Below are positions 1 through 10,217 of a DNA stretch of 64,000 nucleotides, piece after piece (positions within the stretch are counted from its first letter, which is position 1; the number at the start of each line of letters is the position of its first letter). A program made the position numbers and the translations under genes. The DNA lies in the NCBI GenBank assembly GCA_963556255.1, contig OY744608.1, positions 66,960,678 to 67,024,677 on the forward strand, given 5' to 3'. The notes beneath the pieces were generated by a model. That model had not been told where the DNA came from, ran no database searches, and saw only the letters and a program-made list of their open reading frames with translations. The DNA comes from Allolobophora icterica. Lineage: Eukaryota; Annelida; Clitellata; Crassiclitellata; Lumbricidae.

Positions 1-211
1 GCGCGGGCGGTGTCTGGTTACATCATAGCCGCGAGGTGTCCTATTACACCTTGGCTGTGTGGTGTCCGATTACACCTCGGCCTCGCTGCCTTCATTGTTG
101 ACCCAGTGGAGACTGGCTTTCGTCCGTCATCGTCCTATCTCGACCGGCAACGACGCTTACATCATGATGATGATGCCATCTCGTCGTTGTCGTCGATCTC
201 CTCACGCGACA
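1..211 (-). repeat. Partial 3' LTR of Gmr1-like retrotransposon
   Basis: The first 211 bases match, apparently without a difference, the outer 210 or so bases of the full LTR that ends at 5533. On the minus strand the LTR begins TGTCGCGTGAGG at 211 and runs out of the window to the left. The near identity of the two LTR copies suggests a fairly recent insertion. Confidence 0.9.
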
Positions 212-225
212 CCTCCCTTCCCGGG
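212..225 (-). other. Polypurine tract of LTR retrotransposon
   Basis: Read on the minus strand, a purine run GGGAAGGGAGG lies directly against the TGTCGC start of the 3' LTR. This is the place and composition expected for the plus-strand primer of an LTR retrotransposon. Confidence 0.8.
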
Positions 226-401
226 GGAGGACAAAGCCAGTCATTGGTTCGCCTCCCGGCTGAGAATGATGTCGTTCCCTCCATCGATTTCCTCCAGACC
301 ATGTCCTCGTCGTTCCCATGAAAATACAAAATATCAGCACAGTTAGAAATATATTTACAGTTGTCGCGGTGCCTTACATGGTAGTCCACCTTCTTCCTCA
401 A

Positions 402-3400
402 TCATAGTCTGGACAAAAGATCAGCGGGAATATTCAGCGCCCCAGGTCGATATTCAAAAGACATATCGAAGTCCTGGAGTGCCAGAGCCCATCTCGCAAG
501 TTTAGCACTTGTGGGCGTAGAAGCAGTTAGGAAAGTCAAGGGGTGGTGGTCAGAGTAGAGGGTGGTCCTTGACATACAAATCAAATTCCTAAACTTCTTC
601 AACGCAAAGATTACAGCGTACGCTTCGCGCTCCACAGTGGACCAACGCGCTTGCGTAGCATCTAATTTAGAACTGGCGAAATATATTGGCCGTTCTGTTC
701 CATCGACTTGAATTTGGAATAAGCAGCCTCCGACTGCTTTGTCTGAACCGTCAGTCGATAGACCAAACTCTCTGCCGTAGTCAATTGTCTGCAAACATAC
801 AGCGTTATTCAAATCGTGCGTAAGTTTATCTAGCGCATTTTGGTGTTCAACTCGCCAGGGTATCTTAGCAGGCACCGCTTTCTGGGTCAAGTCAGTGAGA
901 ATTCTGGCTGTCTCAGCCAGGTTAGGGATGAAGTTCCTACAATAACTGAAGAAACCAATTAATCTCCGTATGTCCTTTTTGGACTCGGGTTGAGGGATTT
1001 TCCCTAGCCCTGCGATTTTCATAGGATCCGGTTCAATGCTCCCTGATCCGATCAGGTGACCTACAAACGTTGTTTGTCGCCTAGCAAACGAACTCTTCTT
1101 AATGTTAAGGGTCAGACCCGACTGTTGAATAGTCATTAAGTATTTCTCTAGGTGTTTCATGTGAACCGGCCACGTCATCGAGTGTACTGCCATGTCACTA
1201 TGTGAGGGAGTGATAATACCTAGGGCCAAAAGTTCGCGGGTCTGCTTCTCCATCTCCGGTTTAAGCAGTTCCGGCACCTTATAGGCTCGCAAACTCTTCG
1301 GCCTGAACTCCGCGCTAACAGTGATTGTGTGTTCTAGGACGGGACAGAAACCTGGTTTGTCCGAGAACACATCTGGAAACCTGTCTAACAGACTAAACAG
1401 CTGTTTCCGCTCGGGTACCGTTAAGTGTGCAACGGCAATAGGGTCTACTTGTGCACTGGGCCTTGTCTGCCTCGTGACGAAGCTACCCACCGCTTCCCCG
1501 TGACCGAAGTCTTCGTCCTTCTCGAACAGAATGGAGCAATTGTTAATCAATGCTTGCTGTATTCTTTCGTTATATTTGCGAATACGATTTGCATGTAATA
1601 AGCGGCTTTTGCCCCCTATTTCCACGATGTATGTGTAGGGCGATTTCACCTGAGCGATGATGGCCGGGCCTTGCCATTGGCCCTCCTTCTTTGCTCCTCG
1701 CGCTTCCGGTGATTGGATGATGACTTTGTCTATTCTCTCTTTAGGCAAGCACAGTTGTTTTACAGAATGCCCAGCTATTTTGTCCTTATGAAAGGGCAAA
1801 TTGTCTTCAGTGAAGAAGCTCTTCGCCCCAATTTTCCCGTGGGCCAAGAATGGTGCTAGTGTCGAACATTGTGCTTGTTCGGCCGCCATCTTGCTTCTGC
1901 CTACTATTGTGTCTTCCTTGGGTGGGGGTGGTATCTCAGGATTGAAGAATAGCTCTTCATTATCCGTTTCTTCGGGACTGATTTCTCCTACACTCCCACT
2001 GTCTGCTTGAGCGACCGTGAAGTAATCCTCGCCTAACAGCGTCCTAAGTCCCTCTACCTCCTCCCCTCTCTCCTCTTCCTCACTCGTCTCAGTCCTTGCG
2101 ACCGCCTGCGCTTCTGAAATTTGGTCTATTTCAGGAGCGCTGGCCGCGTGACTCGAATACAACGCTGTCTCGCGCAGCAAGTCGGCTGTAGTGGGCGTGA
2201 TAATTAACGGTTCATTAAGGTCTTTAATGAGTGCCGCCCATATCCGAACATCAGGGGCGTAATTTACCTCCCCCTCCCTGTCCTCGCCGGCCTGAGACCC
2301 CTTTAGTCTCAGCCGCACCACGTCCACAATCATTGATTGACCGTTCAGCCCCTTCACCTCTATCTGCTTGACCACAGGTAGGTTGAGCGGCCTGATTAGT
2401 TCTGCTCGCGCACAATTGTATTCGGCCCCGCTATCTATTAGAGACGATGTCACAGGGAGCCCCGTAATATACACTTTCATGTACTCTCTTACATAAGTCT
2501 CCTCCACGTCAATGCAATCCGGGCTTGTCGGTAATGCATGCTGGTCTATCTCTTGTATCAATGGCGGTCCGTCTTGTCGCGTCTCGCTTTGTCTGTCTGC
2601 CTGTCTGTCTTGAGCTCTGGTCACGGTTGGCTGGACCGCACACGCGCTCACCTGTTTGCTTTTAGTTTGTTTGTTCTTCGAACACAGTTTAGCTCTGTGG
2701 TCTGGAGAAAAGCATAGGAAACAAAGGCCACGCTTTCTAATCTCGTCGGGGGTTGGACGTCCGTCTGTCCTGTTACTTGTCTGTGTCCCTCCCGGTCGGT
2801 CAGTCCACGTGTCCGTCTGTTTAGCTGTCGTCTGAGGAGGTGCTGGCGCTTTCGCGTAGCGTGCCTCCGTCTTACCCGTGCCTAGACTATGCTTCGTATA
2901 GTCATTTTCCCAAGGGTGTGTGGCGGCGTAAGTGTCAGCCGCTGCAGCTAACTCTTTGTGCCCTAACCAATTCTGTTGCTCTTGACTGAGGATGAAATTC
3001 AAACATCCTCTGGGCAACATTTCTTTCATTTTATCTGCAATTAAGAGGCTTGTAACCTCATCAAAAGTCATTGCCTTGCGATCTTGCAGATAGTAAGAAA
3101 GTAAATTATGCAGTCTCGAAGCTAATGTTGTGTATGATTCATCTACCGCCTTTTTTGCGTTCATGAATCGCTCTCGTAAAGAGACTGCGCTCACTTTGAA
3201 CTCTTTCAACAAGAAGGTTTTTAGCTTCCCGTAATTATCAAGCTCCTCTTGTGTGAGTCTGGCCGTCAATGCTCTGGCCTGATTATCTAGACAGGTCAAG
3301 AGTAATCTGCTTCGAAGGTCGTCCGGGACAGCGCAAGAGTCGAATAACCTTTCGCAATGCACAAAGAAACCAGGGATTTGCGCATGGTCGCTGGGGAATC

Positions 3401-4277
3401 TCGGTAAGAGTCCTCGCAAGCTTTCACTATACGTTTTCATTCGTCCTACGACCGAATGCCTTAAGTTATAGTCCCTTTCGTCTCTGAGTCTCCTCTCTGC
3501 GTCCCTTTCCTCTCGGACTCCCTTCTCTCTCTTCTCTGCCTCCTCCTTTTCTTCTCTCCTCCGCTTTTCCTCCTGAAGCCTGAGCTTCTCAGCTTCCTCT
3601 CTCTCTTCCCTTCTCTGCTTCTCAGCTTCCTCTCTCTCTTCCCTTCTCTGTTTCTCCGCTCCCGCTTTCTCTTCTTTCCTCTGCTTCTCCTCCTGAAGCC
3701 TCATCTTCTCAGCCTCCTCCTTCTCTTCTTTCCTCTGTTTCTCAGCCCGCTTCTCCTCACGCAGTCTGAGCTTCTCTGCTTCCTCTCTCTCTTCCCTTCT
3801 CTGTTTCTCCGCTCCCTCTTTCTCTTCTTTCCTCTGTTTCTCAGCCCGCTTCTCCTCACGCAGTCTGAGCTTCTCTGCTTCCTCTTTCTCTTCTCTTCGC
3901 AGTCTTTCTTCTTTCTCTTCTCTTCTCCTCTCTTTCTCTTCCTCTCTTCTCTCTCTTCTCTCCGCTTCCTCTCTCGCTTCTTTTCTCAGCCTTGCGGCTT
4001 CCTCTCTCTCGTATTTTAAGCGTTTTAATTCGTATAACTGCGTTTGCGCTGCCGAATTGATACTGCTTTCTATGCTACCCGTGCTTACTTCCTCACTTAC
4101 TTCTGGCGGGGTTTCCCGTCCAGACACAATTATTTCAGCACTCGCCTCTTGGAGCTGGCCCGTACTCATGGAACCCAATTCCTCCTCTCCTAGTCCCATC
4201 TTTATCAGATATGCGACTAGTCTGTGACGGGGCATGTTCTGCACCCTCACTCTTTTCCCTACCGACAACTTATCCAT
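402..4277 (-). CDS. Gmr1-like Ty3/gypsy gag-pol polyprotein with deleted integrase and RT cores
   Basis: This is one uninterrupted 1291-residue frame. A Glu/Arg/Lys-rich coiled coil spans about residues 80-265. A retrotransposon Gag core follows at about 279-450. A CCHC knuckle (C-x2-C-x4-H-x4-C) is near 516-530, and an aspartic protease with DSGAEY is near 610. After the protease come a piece resembling the start of an integrase zinc domain (near 835) and an integrase GPY/F-like tail (WQGPAIIAQVK, 868-902). The RT N-terminus starts near 990, and RNase H with TDGS and YSDHHPLTF lies at about 1168-1240. The order PR-INT-RT-RH is that of Gmr1 elements, not ordinary gypsy. The integrase DDE core and the RT palm with its YxDD are missing, yet the frame stays open. 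Gag looks complete, so the copy could be moved in trans by a full relative, but cannot copy or integrate itself. Confidence is high for Ty3/gypsy and good for the Gmr1 clade. Confidence 0.88.
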   Translation of the reverse strand: MDKLSVGKRVRVQNMPRHRLVAYLIKMGLGEEELGSMSTGQLQEASAEIIVSGRETPPEVSEEVSTGSIESSINSAAQTQLYELKRLKYEREEAARLRKEAREEAERRERREEEKERRREEKEERLRREEKEEAEKLRLREEKRAEKQRKEEKEGAEKQRREEREEAEKLRLREEKRAEKQRKEEKEEAEKMRLQEEKQRKEEKAGAEKQRREEREEAEKQRREEREEAEKLRLQEEKRRREEKEEAEKREKGVREERDAERRLRDERDYNLRHSVVGRMKTYSESLRGLLPRFPSDHAQIPGFFVHCERLFDSCAVPDDLRSRLLLTCLDNQARALTARLTQEELDNYGKLKTFLLKEFKVSAVSLRERFMNAKKAVDESYTTLASRLHNLLSYYLQDRKAMTFDEVTSLLIADKMKEMLPRGCLNFILSQEQQNWLGHKELAAAADTYAATHPWENDYTKHSLGTGKTEARYAKAPAPPQTTAKQTDTWTDRPGGTQTSNRTDGRPTPDEIRKRGLCFLCFSPDHRAKLCSKNKQTKSKQVSACAVQPTVTRAQDRQADRQSETRQDGPPLIQEIDQHALPTSPDCIDVEETYVREYMKVYITGLPVTSSLIDSGAEYNCARAELIRPLNLPVVKQIEVKGLNGQSMIVDVVRLRLKGSQAGEDREGEVNYAPDVRIWAALIKDLNEPLIITPTTADLLRETALYSSHAASAPEIDQISEAQAVARTETSEEEERGEEVEGLRTLLGEDYFTVAQADSGSVGEISPEETDNEELFFNPEIPPPPKEDTIVGRSKMAAEQAQCSTLAPFLAHGKIGAKSFFTEDNLPFHKDKIAGHSVKQLCLPKERIDKVIIQSPEARGAKKEGQWQGPAIIAQVKSPYTYIVEIGGKSRLLHANRIRKYNERIQQALINNCSILFEKDEDFGHGEAVGSFVTRQTRPSAQVDPIAVAHLTVPERKQLFSLLDRFPDVFSDKPGFCPVLEHTITVSAEFRPKSLRAYKVPELLKPEMEKQTRELLALGIITPSHSDMAVHSMTWPVHMKHLEKYLMTIQQSGLTLNIKKSSFARRQTTFVGHLIGSGSIEPDPMKIAGLGKIPQPESKKDIRRLIGFFSYCRNFIPNLAETARILTDLTQKAVPAKIPWRVEHQNALDKLTHDLNNAVCLQTIDYGREFGLSTDGSDKAVGGCLFQIQVDGTERPIYFASSKLDATQARWSTVEREAYAVIFALKKFRNLICMSRTTLYSDHHPLTFLTASTPTSAKLARWALALQDFDMSFEYRPGALNIPADLLSRL

Positions 4278-4785
4278 CTTCCAACAGTCCGCTCACTAAT
4301 AGAAAAAGATAAGTAAGTTAGAGGAGAGTCACCGCTGGTCAGAAATCAAAGAAAACAACGTCCTAAAATTCTACCACAAATACAACAAGAACAGAACTGA
4401 GCAAAAGGAGCTACGCAAAAGCCTCGGCTATTCGCACACCAATCCTCATCCAGACCTCAACCGCAACCTCACAGATTACCACGACTACCAGTAAGGACTT
4501 ACCCTCTGATACGTCGAGCGTGTTCCGTCTTTTGGTATCTTGGCTGATCCGCTGTCCTCCGTTGCCACTCCCGTCCGTCGTTGCTAGCGATGGTCGGTCG
4601 TCCGTTGGCGCTCTTGTTCCTCGTCCTTGCCTGCTGCTGTCGGTTCCTTCGAGTCCTTCGTCTTCGGAGTCCGGCACTCGATTTCTCCAGTTGCGAAGGG
4701 TTGTATTCGCCGCTGGTCCCGATCTGTTGAGATTCCTCTTTTCCGTTTCCGGTTCCGCTCTTCGTCGTGACGTCTTCAGTTGAAA
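4278..4785 (-). other. Retrotransposon 5' leader between primer site and gag
   Basis: About 500 bases lie between the primer-binding site and the Gag start. Short overlapping frames here cross the primer site and LTR edge and show no known domain, so I treat the stretch as untranslated leader. Confidence 0.6.
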
Positions 4786-4803
4786 ACCCTGTCGACTGCG
4801 CCA
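4786..4803 (-). other. tRNA primer-binding site, probably tRNA-Ser type
   Basis: On the minus strand TGGCGCAGTCGACAGGGT begins one base inside the 5' LTR. A start of TGG one base from the LTR is the hallmark of a primer site. The matching tRNA 3' end would be ACCCTGTCGACTGCGCCA, which resembles serine tRNAs. The tRNA identity is an inference. Confidence 0.75.
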
Positions 4804-4804
4804 A

Positions 4805-5533
4805 TGTCGCAATCGGAGGTCGCCCTGTCGTGTGTTTGCCGTGTGTTGATGTCGACCCTCGACTGCTTGTTCTTTTACTTGCACTTTTATTTAACGTGCC
4901 TAACTTTTCTATAGAAGATTCACGACGCACTTTGTTTAATTAATAAATGAATTTAATTAAAGAAACAAATATATATATATACTAACTCTACGGGAACTTC
5001 CACGTAGTATTAAAGCGTTTAGATATTAAATCGGACTATCTCAAATGTTGCTTCGTACAGCCTAACTACAGATCGTTCTTTCGCGTCAGTCTCTGAATCT
5101 GACGGACTAATACTCTGCCGCCGCCGCTGGTCGCTCCTCTCGATGTTCTTCGCTCGACCGATGTTCACGCGTCGCCCTCGTCAGTAGTACAGGTCCCGTG
5201 TTCTCCTTTTCCTTCCGTTAAGTAGGAACTTCAGCGTGCACCGGTCAGCCCCCTCCCCACGTCAAGCTATCGTCAATTAGTGTCAGATTGCTCCTCGAGA
5301 CGCGGGTCGTCGCTCGCCTGCAGCGCGGGCGGTGTCTGGTTACATCATAGCCGCGAGGTGTCCTATTACACCTTGGCTGTGTGGTGTCCGATTACACCTC
5401 GGCCTCGCTGCCTTCATTGTTGACCCAGTGGAGACTGGCTTTCGTCCGTCATCGTCCTATCTCGACCGGCAACGACGCTTACATCATGATGATGATGCCA
5501 TCTCGTCGTTGTCGTCGATCTCCTCACGCGACA
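4805..5533 (-). repeat. Complete 5' LTR of Gmr1-like retrotransposon (729 bp)
   Basis: The LTR is bounded by the short inverted repeats TGTCGC and GCGACA. Its outer 210 bases are repeated at 1-211. The inner edge is fixed by the primer-binding site and the outer edge by the break in similarity at 5533/5534. The element landed in a LINE fragment whose uninterrupted paralogue lies at 63.54 kb. Confidence 0.9.
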
Positions 5534-5850
5534 GATGATTCCAGATGGAGGGGCCAGCCACAGAGAAAGCGCGACGCTGCCTAGTTGTGGTAGTAGCACG
5601 AGGAGCCAAGAGCTCACCCGCAGAAGAAGATCGACGGGCTCGGCGGCCAATCACACGAGAGACAGGATAGCAGAGCTCACGTAAATAAACCAGGGCACAG
5701 CCAAGAAGGCATCGCCAGATCAGCCCAGCTGCTGTATTCTGTGGTTGATGCGTTCTGAACTTTGGGGAGCCAGTGCAATGTGTCATGCAAACAGGCTGAC
5801 ACAGAGGCGCGTTTACGAAAGTGTCCAATGAGTGGCGCAGCTGGTCGATA
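5534..5850 (-). pseudogene. CR1/L2-type LINE reverse transcriptase C-terminus, truncated by LTR insertion
   Basis: The minus-strand translation contains a block with RRARRSSSAGELLAPRA and a following FSVAGPSIWN. This is the conserved C-terminal part of CR1/L2/jockey-type reverse transcriptases and closely resembles the fragment at 40.2-40.5 kb. The frame stops being LINE-like exactly at the LTR border. The same fragment, unbroken there, is found at 63.54-63.88 kb, and its inner junction with the surrounding repeat is the same in both places. Confidence 0.75.
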
Positions 5851-7260
5851 TGTGATATTATAATTTAGAAAAACACTGTCTTGAAATCGTTTAATAGAAA
5901 TTAGATGACTCTGTTATCTGAACTTTCATCCACTTTGGATGCCTCAACATTGTGATTGATTGAATTGTTATAATGTTATAATGATTGTTACTTGTGTTTC
6001 ACAAAAAAGCTTTATAAATTCTTCTTCATAATACTGTAGCAGTAATGTAGTGTATAGCGGCAGCGCACGCCTACTAATAGGCCAAAGGAATAACGCAAAT
6101 TGTATTAGTGACCTAGTAGTTTTCAATTTTTTAACGACAAGTTACGGATGCTAGGACTGTCGACTTGGCTGCATCTTGAATAGACCTAAGTAATATTCTT
6201 TAAATCCTAAGGTCTGACGTCGTCGTTTGAAATCAAAGGTCTTTCTCGACAATTTAAAGAATATACAGAGCAGTGAAAATAAAATATAGCGTCCAAAAGA
6301 CAGATGTAGTAAGATAGAGCCGACGTAGTTCATGTAACAGTTTATACTCCTTAACTACATTTTATCTCATAACGAAGGCTCTTTTTCTTCAATTGTTACG
6401 TGATTTCCTTGCGACATGAATGTTTGTTATAGGACACTATAACTTCTTATTTAAGGTGTCTAAATAGTTCACGCAATCATTTGCAGTGTTAAACGACATC
6501 TTACGGTCGTGAGTAGTTCCAGCGCTTGTCATATCGTCGTCATTATTATTACTGATATTGACAGGAGTTTTGTTCTCGATTTTCTAGCGCCATCTATCAT
6601 CGACCCACGAACTTTTGAAGTGGGCTCTCAGTCTCGGGCATCTGGTGAGCATAGAGATTTTCTCGCTTACGTCGACTGCTATAGACCGATTGCACAATCC
6701 AATCCCATTTGGTGAATACTTAATTTATCTATGGAGGGTCGGGCTTTACAATACCTCTGACTCGACGCAGCGCTCGTGAAGTATCTGCTTAATTAAATGG
6801 TTAATTGTAATTTACGAACGCTGTGTCATAACAAAGATGACTGGCGTCGTCCTTCTCTTTTTCGAGGCGTTTGACTGGCACTGCCAGAGTACGAACTGTG
6901 GCGGAGTTAAGAAGTACCTTAAAAGTGCATTGTATCTTAAGACAGATAAGTTTTATACATGTAGGGTTCACAGAGTTCACTGTGTTTAATCAACTGCTTG
7001 ACGACGTCTTGTGGCATCCTGTGCCGTTGATGTTGACCGTGCCTTACAACGATGATGGAATGAAACCCAGAAATACAGCGGACTTACCGCTTAAATCGCA
7101 ATTGAAGAATATAATTATAATAAATCGTACAATCTTATTAAAGGTGTGTGAATGGAACGTAATATTTTGAACAGAAATAGGCCTATCTTGCGTTTAACGA
7201 CATATTTCAGCAGCAAGGATTTTGACGTAAACGTCTTTTACGTTTGAAGATGAAGAATAA
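5851..7260. repeat. Composite repeat, copy A (paralogue of 20.36-21.53 kb)
   Basis: This non-coding stretch matches about 20,356-21,535 in the same order with scattered differences. It includes the block CTCTAGCGCCATCTATCATC at 6585 (with one change here), blocks ending in TTTAACGACATC, and the approach to a GAA tract. Fragments of the same family recur near 32.7-33.4, 48.5 and 54.8-55.4 kb. I see no gene in it. Confidence 0.75.
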
Positions 7261-7390
7261 GAAAGAAGAAGAAGAAGAAGAAGAAGAAGAAGAAGAAGAA
7301 GAAGAAGAAGAAGAAGAGGAAGAGGAAGAGGAAGAGGAAGAGGAAGGGGAAGGGGAAGGGGAAGAGGAAGAGGAGGAGGAGCAGCAGCAA
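7261..7390 (+). repeat. GAA/GAGGAA microsatellite (130 bp)
   Basis: Uninterrupted GAA triplets grade into GAGGAA and GGGGAA hexamers. The paralogous position in the second copy carries the same tract expanded to about 540 bp. Long Glu, Ser or Leu frames across it are low-complexity artefacts. Confidence 0.95.
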
Positions 7391-7830
7391 GGGCTTTTAG
7401 TAGGGGGAAATTTTTGTAAAGGGATAACAATTTTCATCGGGGGAGGGGCTCCGAGGGGGGAGCAAAACGACGTTTTTAACATAGAATAGCTCTTCACGAA
7501 CACAGAACATGTGACATCTTTAAAAATAAATTATTGTAAAGGACTTAACCTAAATAATTAAGTGTTTTTTCCCATTGAAAATCGTGTTGGGCTATTGTAA
7601 TCATCGCAAGAATCAAGATTTTTCGCTTTTGTAAAATATATGCAAAATCAAGGGGCAAATGTCCCACTTCGCCTTCGAGCGCCCTTAGCATTCTACGCTA
7701 TCAAGTACACAGCTCCGCTAAGACACCCTTAAAAGTCTTCCATTGTGGCTAATAATTGCATGGCCTTAAACCCATACACTCATTACTGTCTCCGGCATTT
7801 TACTGTATCAAAAGGGGATTCCAAAATCTC
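7391..7830. repeat. Composite repeat copy A, part after the GAA tract
   Basis: The sequence starting AGGGCTTTTAGTAGG matches 22,077-22,470, including the block around GCTCCGCTAAGACACCC. The match runs on to the clause about ATTGCATGGCCTTAAAC. It is non-coding. Confidence 0.7.
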
Positions 7831-8230
7831 TGTGCTGTTCACTCTTCAAGCCCTCTTCGGTCTGCGGACCGCCTTGATCTCCTTGTCCCTCGGGCCAGGT
7901 CCGTCGAGGGGGCGGGCGGGGCAAATGCACAGGGGTCCGGCGATTTTCCAGGGCCCGGACCGCAATCAACTTTTCTCATAAAGCTTAATGATAGTTTAGG
8001 GGCCCGTGACTATATAGGCCTACTCTGCCTAGGGGCCCGGAATTTCTGTCGGTGGCCCTGCCTCGGGCTAGGACTTCGATGGCTCAGCATCGTGCTATTG
8101 CCATCATTGGCCCTTCCTTATGGAATGACCTGCTTACTCACTCCGTAGCAATATATTGTTTGGAACCTCGCGCTCTTCTCTCCGCTGCCTGAAGACCCTC
8201 CTTTCCCATTGGGGCTGTCACGCTGGGAGC
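7831..8230 (+). pseudogene. CR1/L2-like LINE tail interrupted by a hAT MITE
   Basis: Joined across a 165-bp insertion, the plus strand reads LRSADRLDLLVPRA, then a block ending IIGPSLWNDLL, the typical C-terminal motif of CR1/L2 reverse transcriptases. It continues towards LEPRALLSAA. It is an isolated 5'-truncated tail with stops and frame changes. Confidence 0.65.
7896..8060. mobile_element. hAT-type MITE with 8-bp TSD CCTCGGGC
   Basis: The 165-bp insert starts CAGGTCCG and ends GGTGGCCCTG, so both termini have the CAGG..CCTG form. CCTCGGGC flanks it on both sides (7888-7895 and 8061-8068). Removing it restores the LINE reading frame. The interior is rich in GGGCCCG. Confidence 0.8.
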
Positions 8231-8670
8231 GCCCCTGAATAGTCTATTCCAGATAAGATAATGTCACAGAGGTTTAAAATGTTGATGCATTATATTTTTG
8301 ACTCTTACCAGATTTCTCAACTCTCTCAGTCTCTCTGCAGCGTCAGCATGTGTGACTTATAACTGATAACAATAAGAAGCGAGTTACAGTAATCTAGGCG
8401 ACTGAAAACAATGGGTTTGCTAGAGTCCTTCAAGACATAGGCACGTAATTCTTAATTCTGCATAATTTTCTGTCGCCGGTGTGCAGCTGTCATGTGGCAT
8501 AACTTAAGAACTATTACATGTATTTCCACTGGTAAAATCCTGCGCAGGAAAGTTTGCTTTTTTAAAACAATTACACCTGCTGACTAGACAACATTAAAAC
8601 TTCAGGAATTGTCATCCACATAAGAATTCACTTGCCAGTATCACAAACTCAACCCCATCGACACGAATCG
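8231..8670. other. Unassigned non-coding stretch
   Basis: I recognise no gene here. One phrase, CTGACTAGACAACATTAAAA, recurs in similar form near 10,490 (CTGACTAGACAACGTTAT), so at least part of it is repetitive. Confidence 0.4.

Positions 8671-8712
<42 letters not shown>
8671..8712 (+). repeat. AAT microsatellite at a retroelement tail
   Basis: Fourteen or so AAT units lie against the repeat that starts TGTTCTTTATTAATTCAAAC. On the minus strand this looks like an ATT tail of an old retroelement. The same arrangement occurs at 59.6 kb. Confidence 0.85.
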
Positions 8713-8713
<1 letters not shown>

Positions 8714-8846
8714 TTCTTTATTAATTCAAACTGACAAGTACGCAGTAAGATTACATTGAAACTCGACAGTACAATCAAGATCTTAATTAAACACACGTTT
8801 GACAGCAATACAAGGCGCCGCTGTAGAGGGGGTTATGGGTATCGAA
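8713..8846 (-). repeat. Retroelement 3'-end repeat (paralogue at 59.61-59.79 kb)
   Basis: The block CAGTAAGATTACATTGA and the following AAGGCGCC and ATCTAATGCTCT blocks match 59,610-59,790, and a more diverged copy lies at 45,900-45,990. In this copy a hAT element has landed. The match resumes at about 10,218, so the 59.7-kb copy is the empty site. Confidence 0.7.
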
Positions 8847-10209
8847 CAGTGTTATTTTCGTTCCTAAAATCATTTTAGTTTTAGTTTCTATTTCTGTCAG
8901 GTGTCAATCATTTCTATTTAGTTTTAGTTTTAGTTTTTTAGTTTTCAATCATTTTCGTTTCTATTTCGTTTCTATTCCTGAAATCATTTTAGTTTTAGTT
9001 TAGTTTCAGTTTCTCAAAACCAAATCATTTTAGTTTTCGTTTTTCAAATCATTTTAGTTTTAGTTTTCGTTTTTCACATAATTTTACTTTAAATGTAAGT
9101 TCTGAAAAAGTTGGTTAGCTTACCTTTGATGAAGAAGAAATTACTTGAGACGTTTATTAGCGGGACTTAGGTCCGTTCAGGTGCACCAGTTGTGCCCATC
9201 CGAGCATTCATAGTGTAAGACGAATTATGTATAACGTGTACTGTAAACGTGTTGATGGACCAATAAACTGGTGGTTATGGTTATGGTTATGATAAAGTTG
9301 GTTATAGACTCTAATCGCTTTATATATTCTGTAGAATCAGTCGTGTATGAGGTTCTTTTCTTGAAATGCAGGCATCCAGAGTCTGTATTGACGGGCTCTC
9401 CCTATCCTCCACTTTACGCTTAGACTGTGTTCTCTTGTTTCTACCTTCCTTTGAAATTAAGACTGTGTGAACCTCGGCATGGTTATGACCTATGTGCGTT
9501 TTAAGATTTGTTGGATATTTACCTGCAATAAAAAATTACAAAATATGTTTCTTATTGTGATTACTATATTTTCACGTGCTAAAGTAAGGGTGTGTAGCCA
9601 AAAGACGGATGCGGAAAAAGTAGCGAGTATGATGCGTAAATTGCGTAGGTATACGTACCAGCTATGCGAACACCACACGGCTCTCCTTTGTCATTCAGAA
9701 CTGTACATCGGCTTTTGCCGTTATCTTCTTCATATATAAAGTATTCACATACAATACTTTCGCGTATCCTACCGGATAAAAGCTTTACTAGACTCATTAT
9801 TAATAACAAATTTCGTAAACATGCACCCACAGTTTGACAGAAATTGTAGACCGCAAACAGGAATAATTTTAGATATGTAGACATGCGCCGTTCAACTGCC
9901 GCGCCGATAATTTAATAAAAGAGATGGGCCGCCTTGGTTGGATTTTCATTTTCGAATCTTATTTTTAATCAAATACATGGTTGGATTTTCAATACTTTTC
10001 GTTCCAAAAATCATTTTCGTTTTAGTTTTTATTAGTTTTACATCCATTCTTTTTCGTTTTTATTTAGTTTTCGTTTCCAAAATCTTTTTCGTTTTCGTTT
10101 TTATTTCGTTTCCATTTCTAAAATCTTTTTCGTTTTAGTTTTCGTTTTCGTTAACGATTGACTTTTCTTTTTCGTTTTTATTTCGTTTTCGTTAACGATA
10201 ACATCACTG
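8847..10209 (-). mobile_element. hAT transposon with 8-bp TSD GTATCGAA and subterminal TTTTCGTTTTAG repeats
   Basis: The termini are CAGTGTTATTTTCG and CGATAACATCACTG, flanked by GTATCGAA at 8839-8846 and 10,210-10,217. Both ends carry a few hundred bases of TTTTCGTTTTAG-like repeats, presumably transposase contact sites. The paralogous unoccupied site is at 59.7 kb. Only a BED-finger remnant of a transposase is visible, so the element is non-autonomous now. A short module ending GGTTATGGTTATGGTTATG near 9270-9290 may be a further insertion. Confidence 0.85.
9465..9775 (-). pseudogene. BED zinc finger remnant of hAT transposase, split by an intron
   Basis: The first exon reads EYFIYEEDNGKSRCTVL then GEPCGVRIAG and ends at 9659. 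The second begins at 9522 and reads KYPTNLKTHIGHNHAEV. Together they form a BED finger (aromatic, C-x(n)-C, then H-x(n)-H). A GTACGT donor and a TTGCAG acceptor bound a 136-base intron, and the phase joins correctly (GCT G/GT AAA). The rest of the transposase is not recognisable. Confidence 0.7.
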
Positions 10210-10217
10210 GTATCGAA

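Noticed and set aside
4411..4930. Two overlapping minus-strand ORFs as a separate retroviral-type accessory gene
   Set aside because: They span the primer-binding site and LTR edge, are highly charged, and have no domain, so the leader interpretation is simpler.
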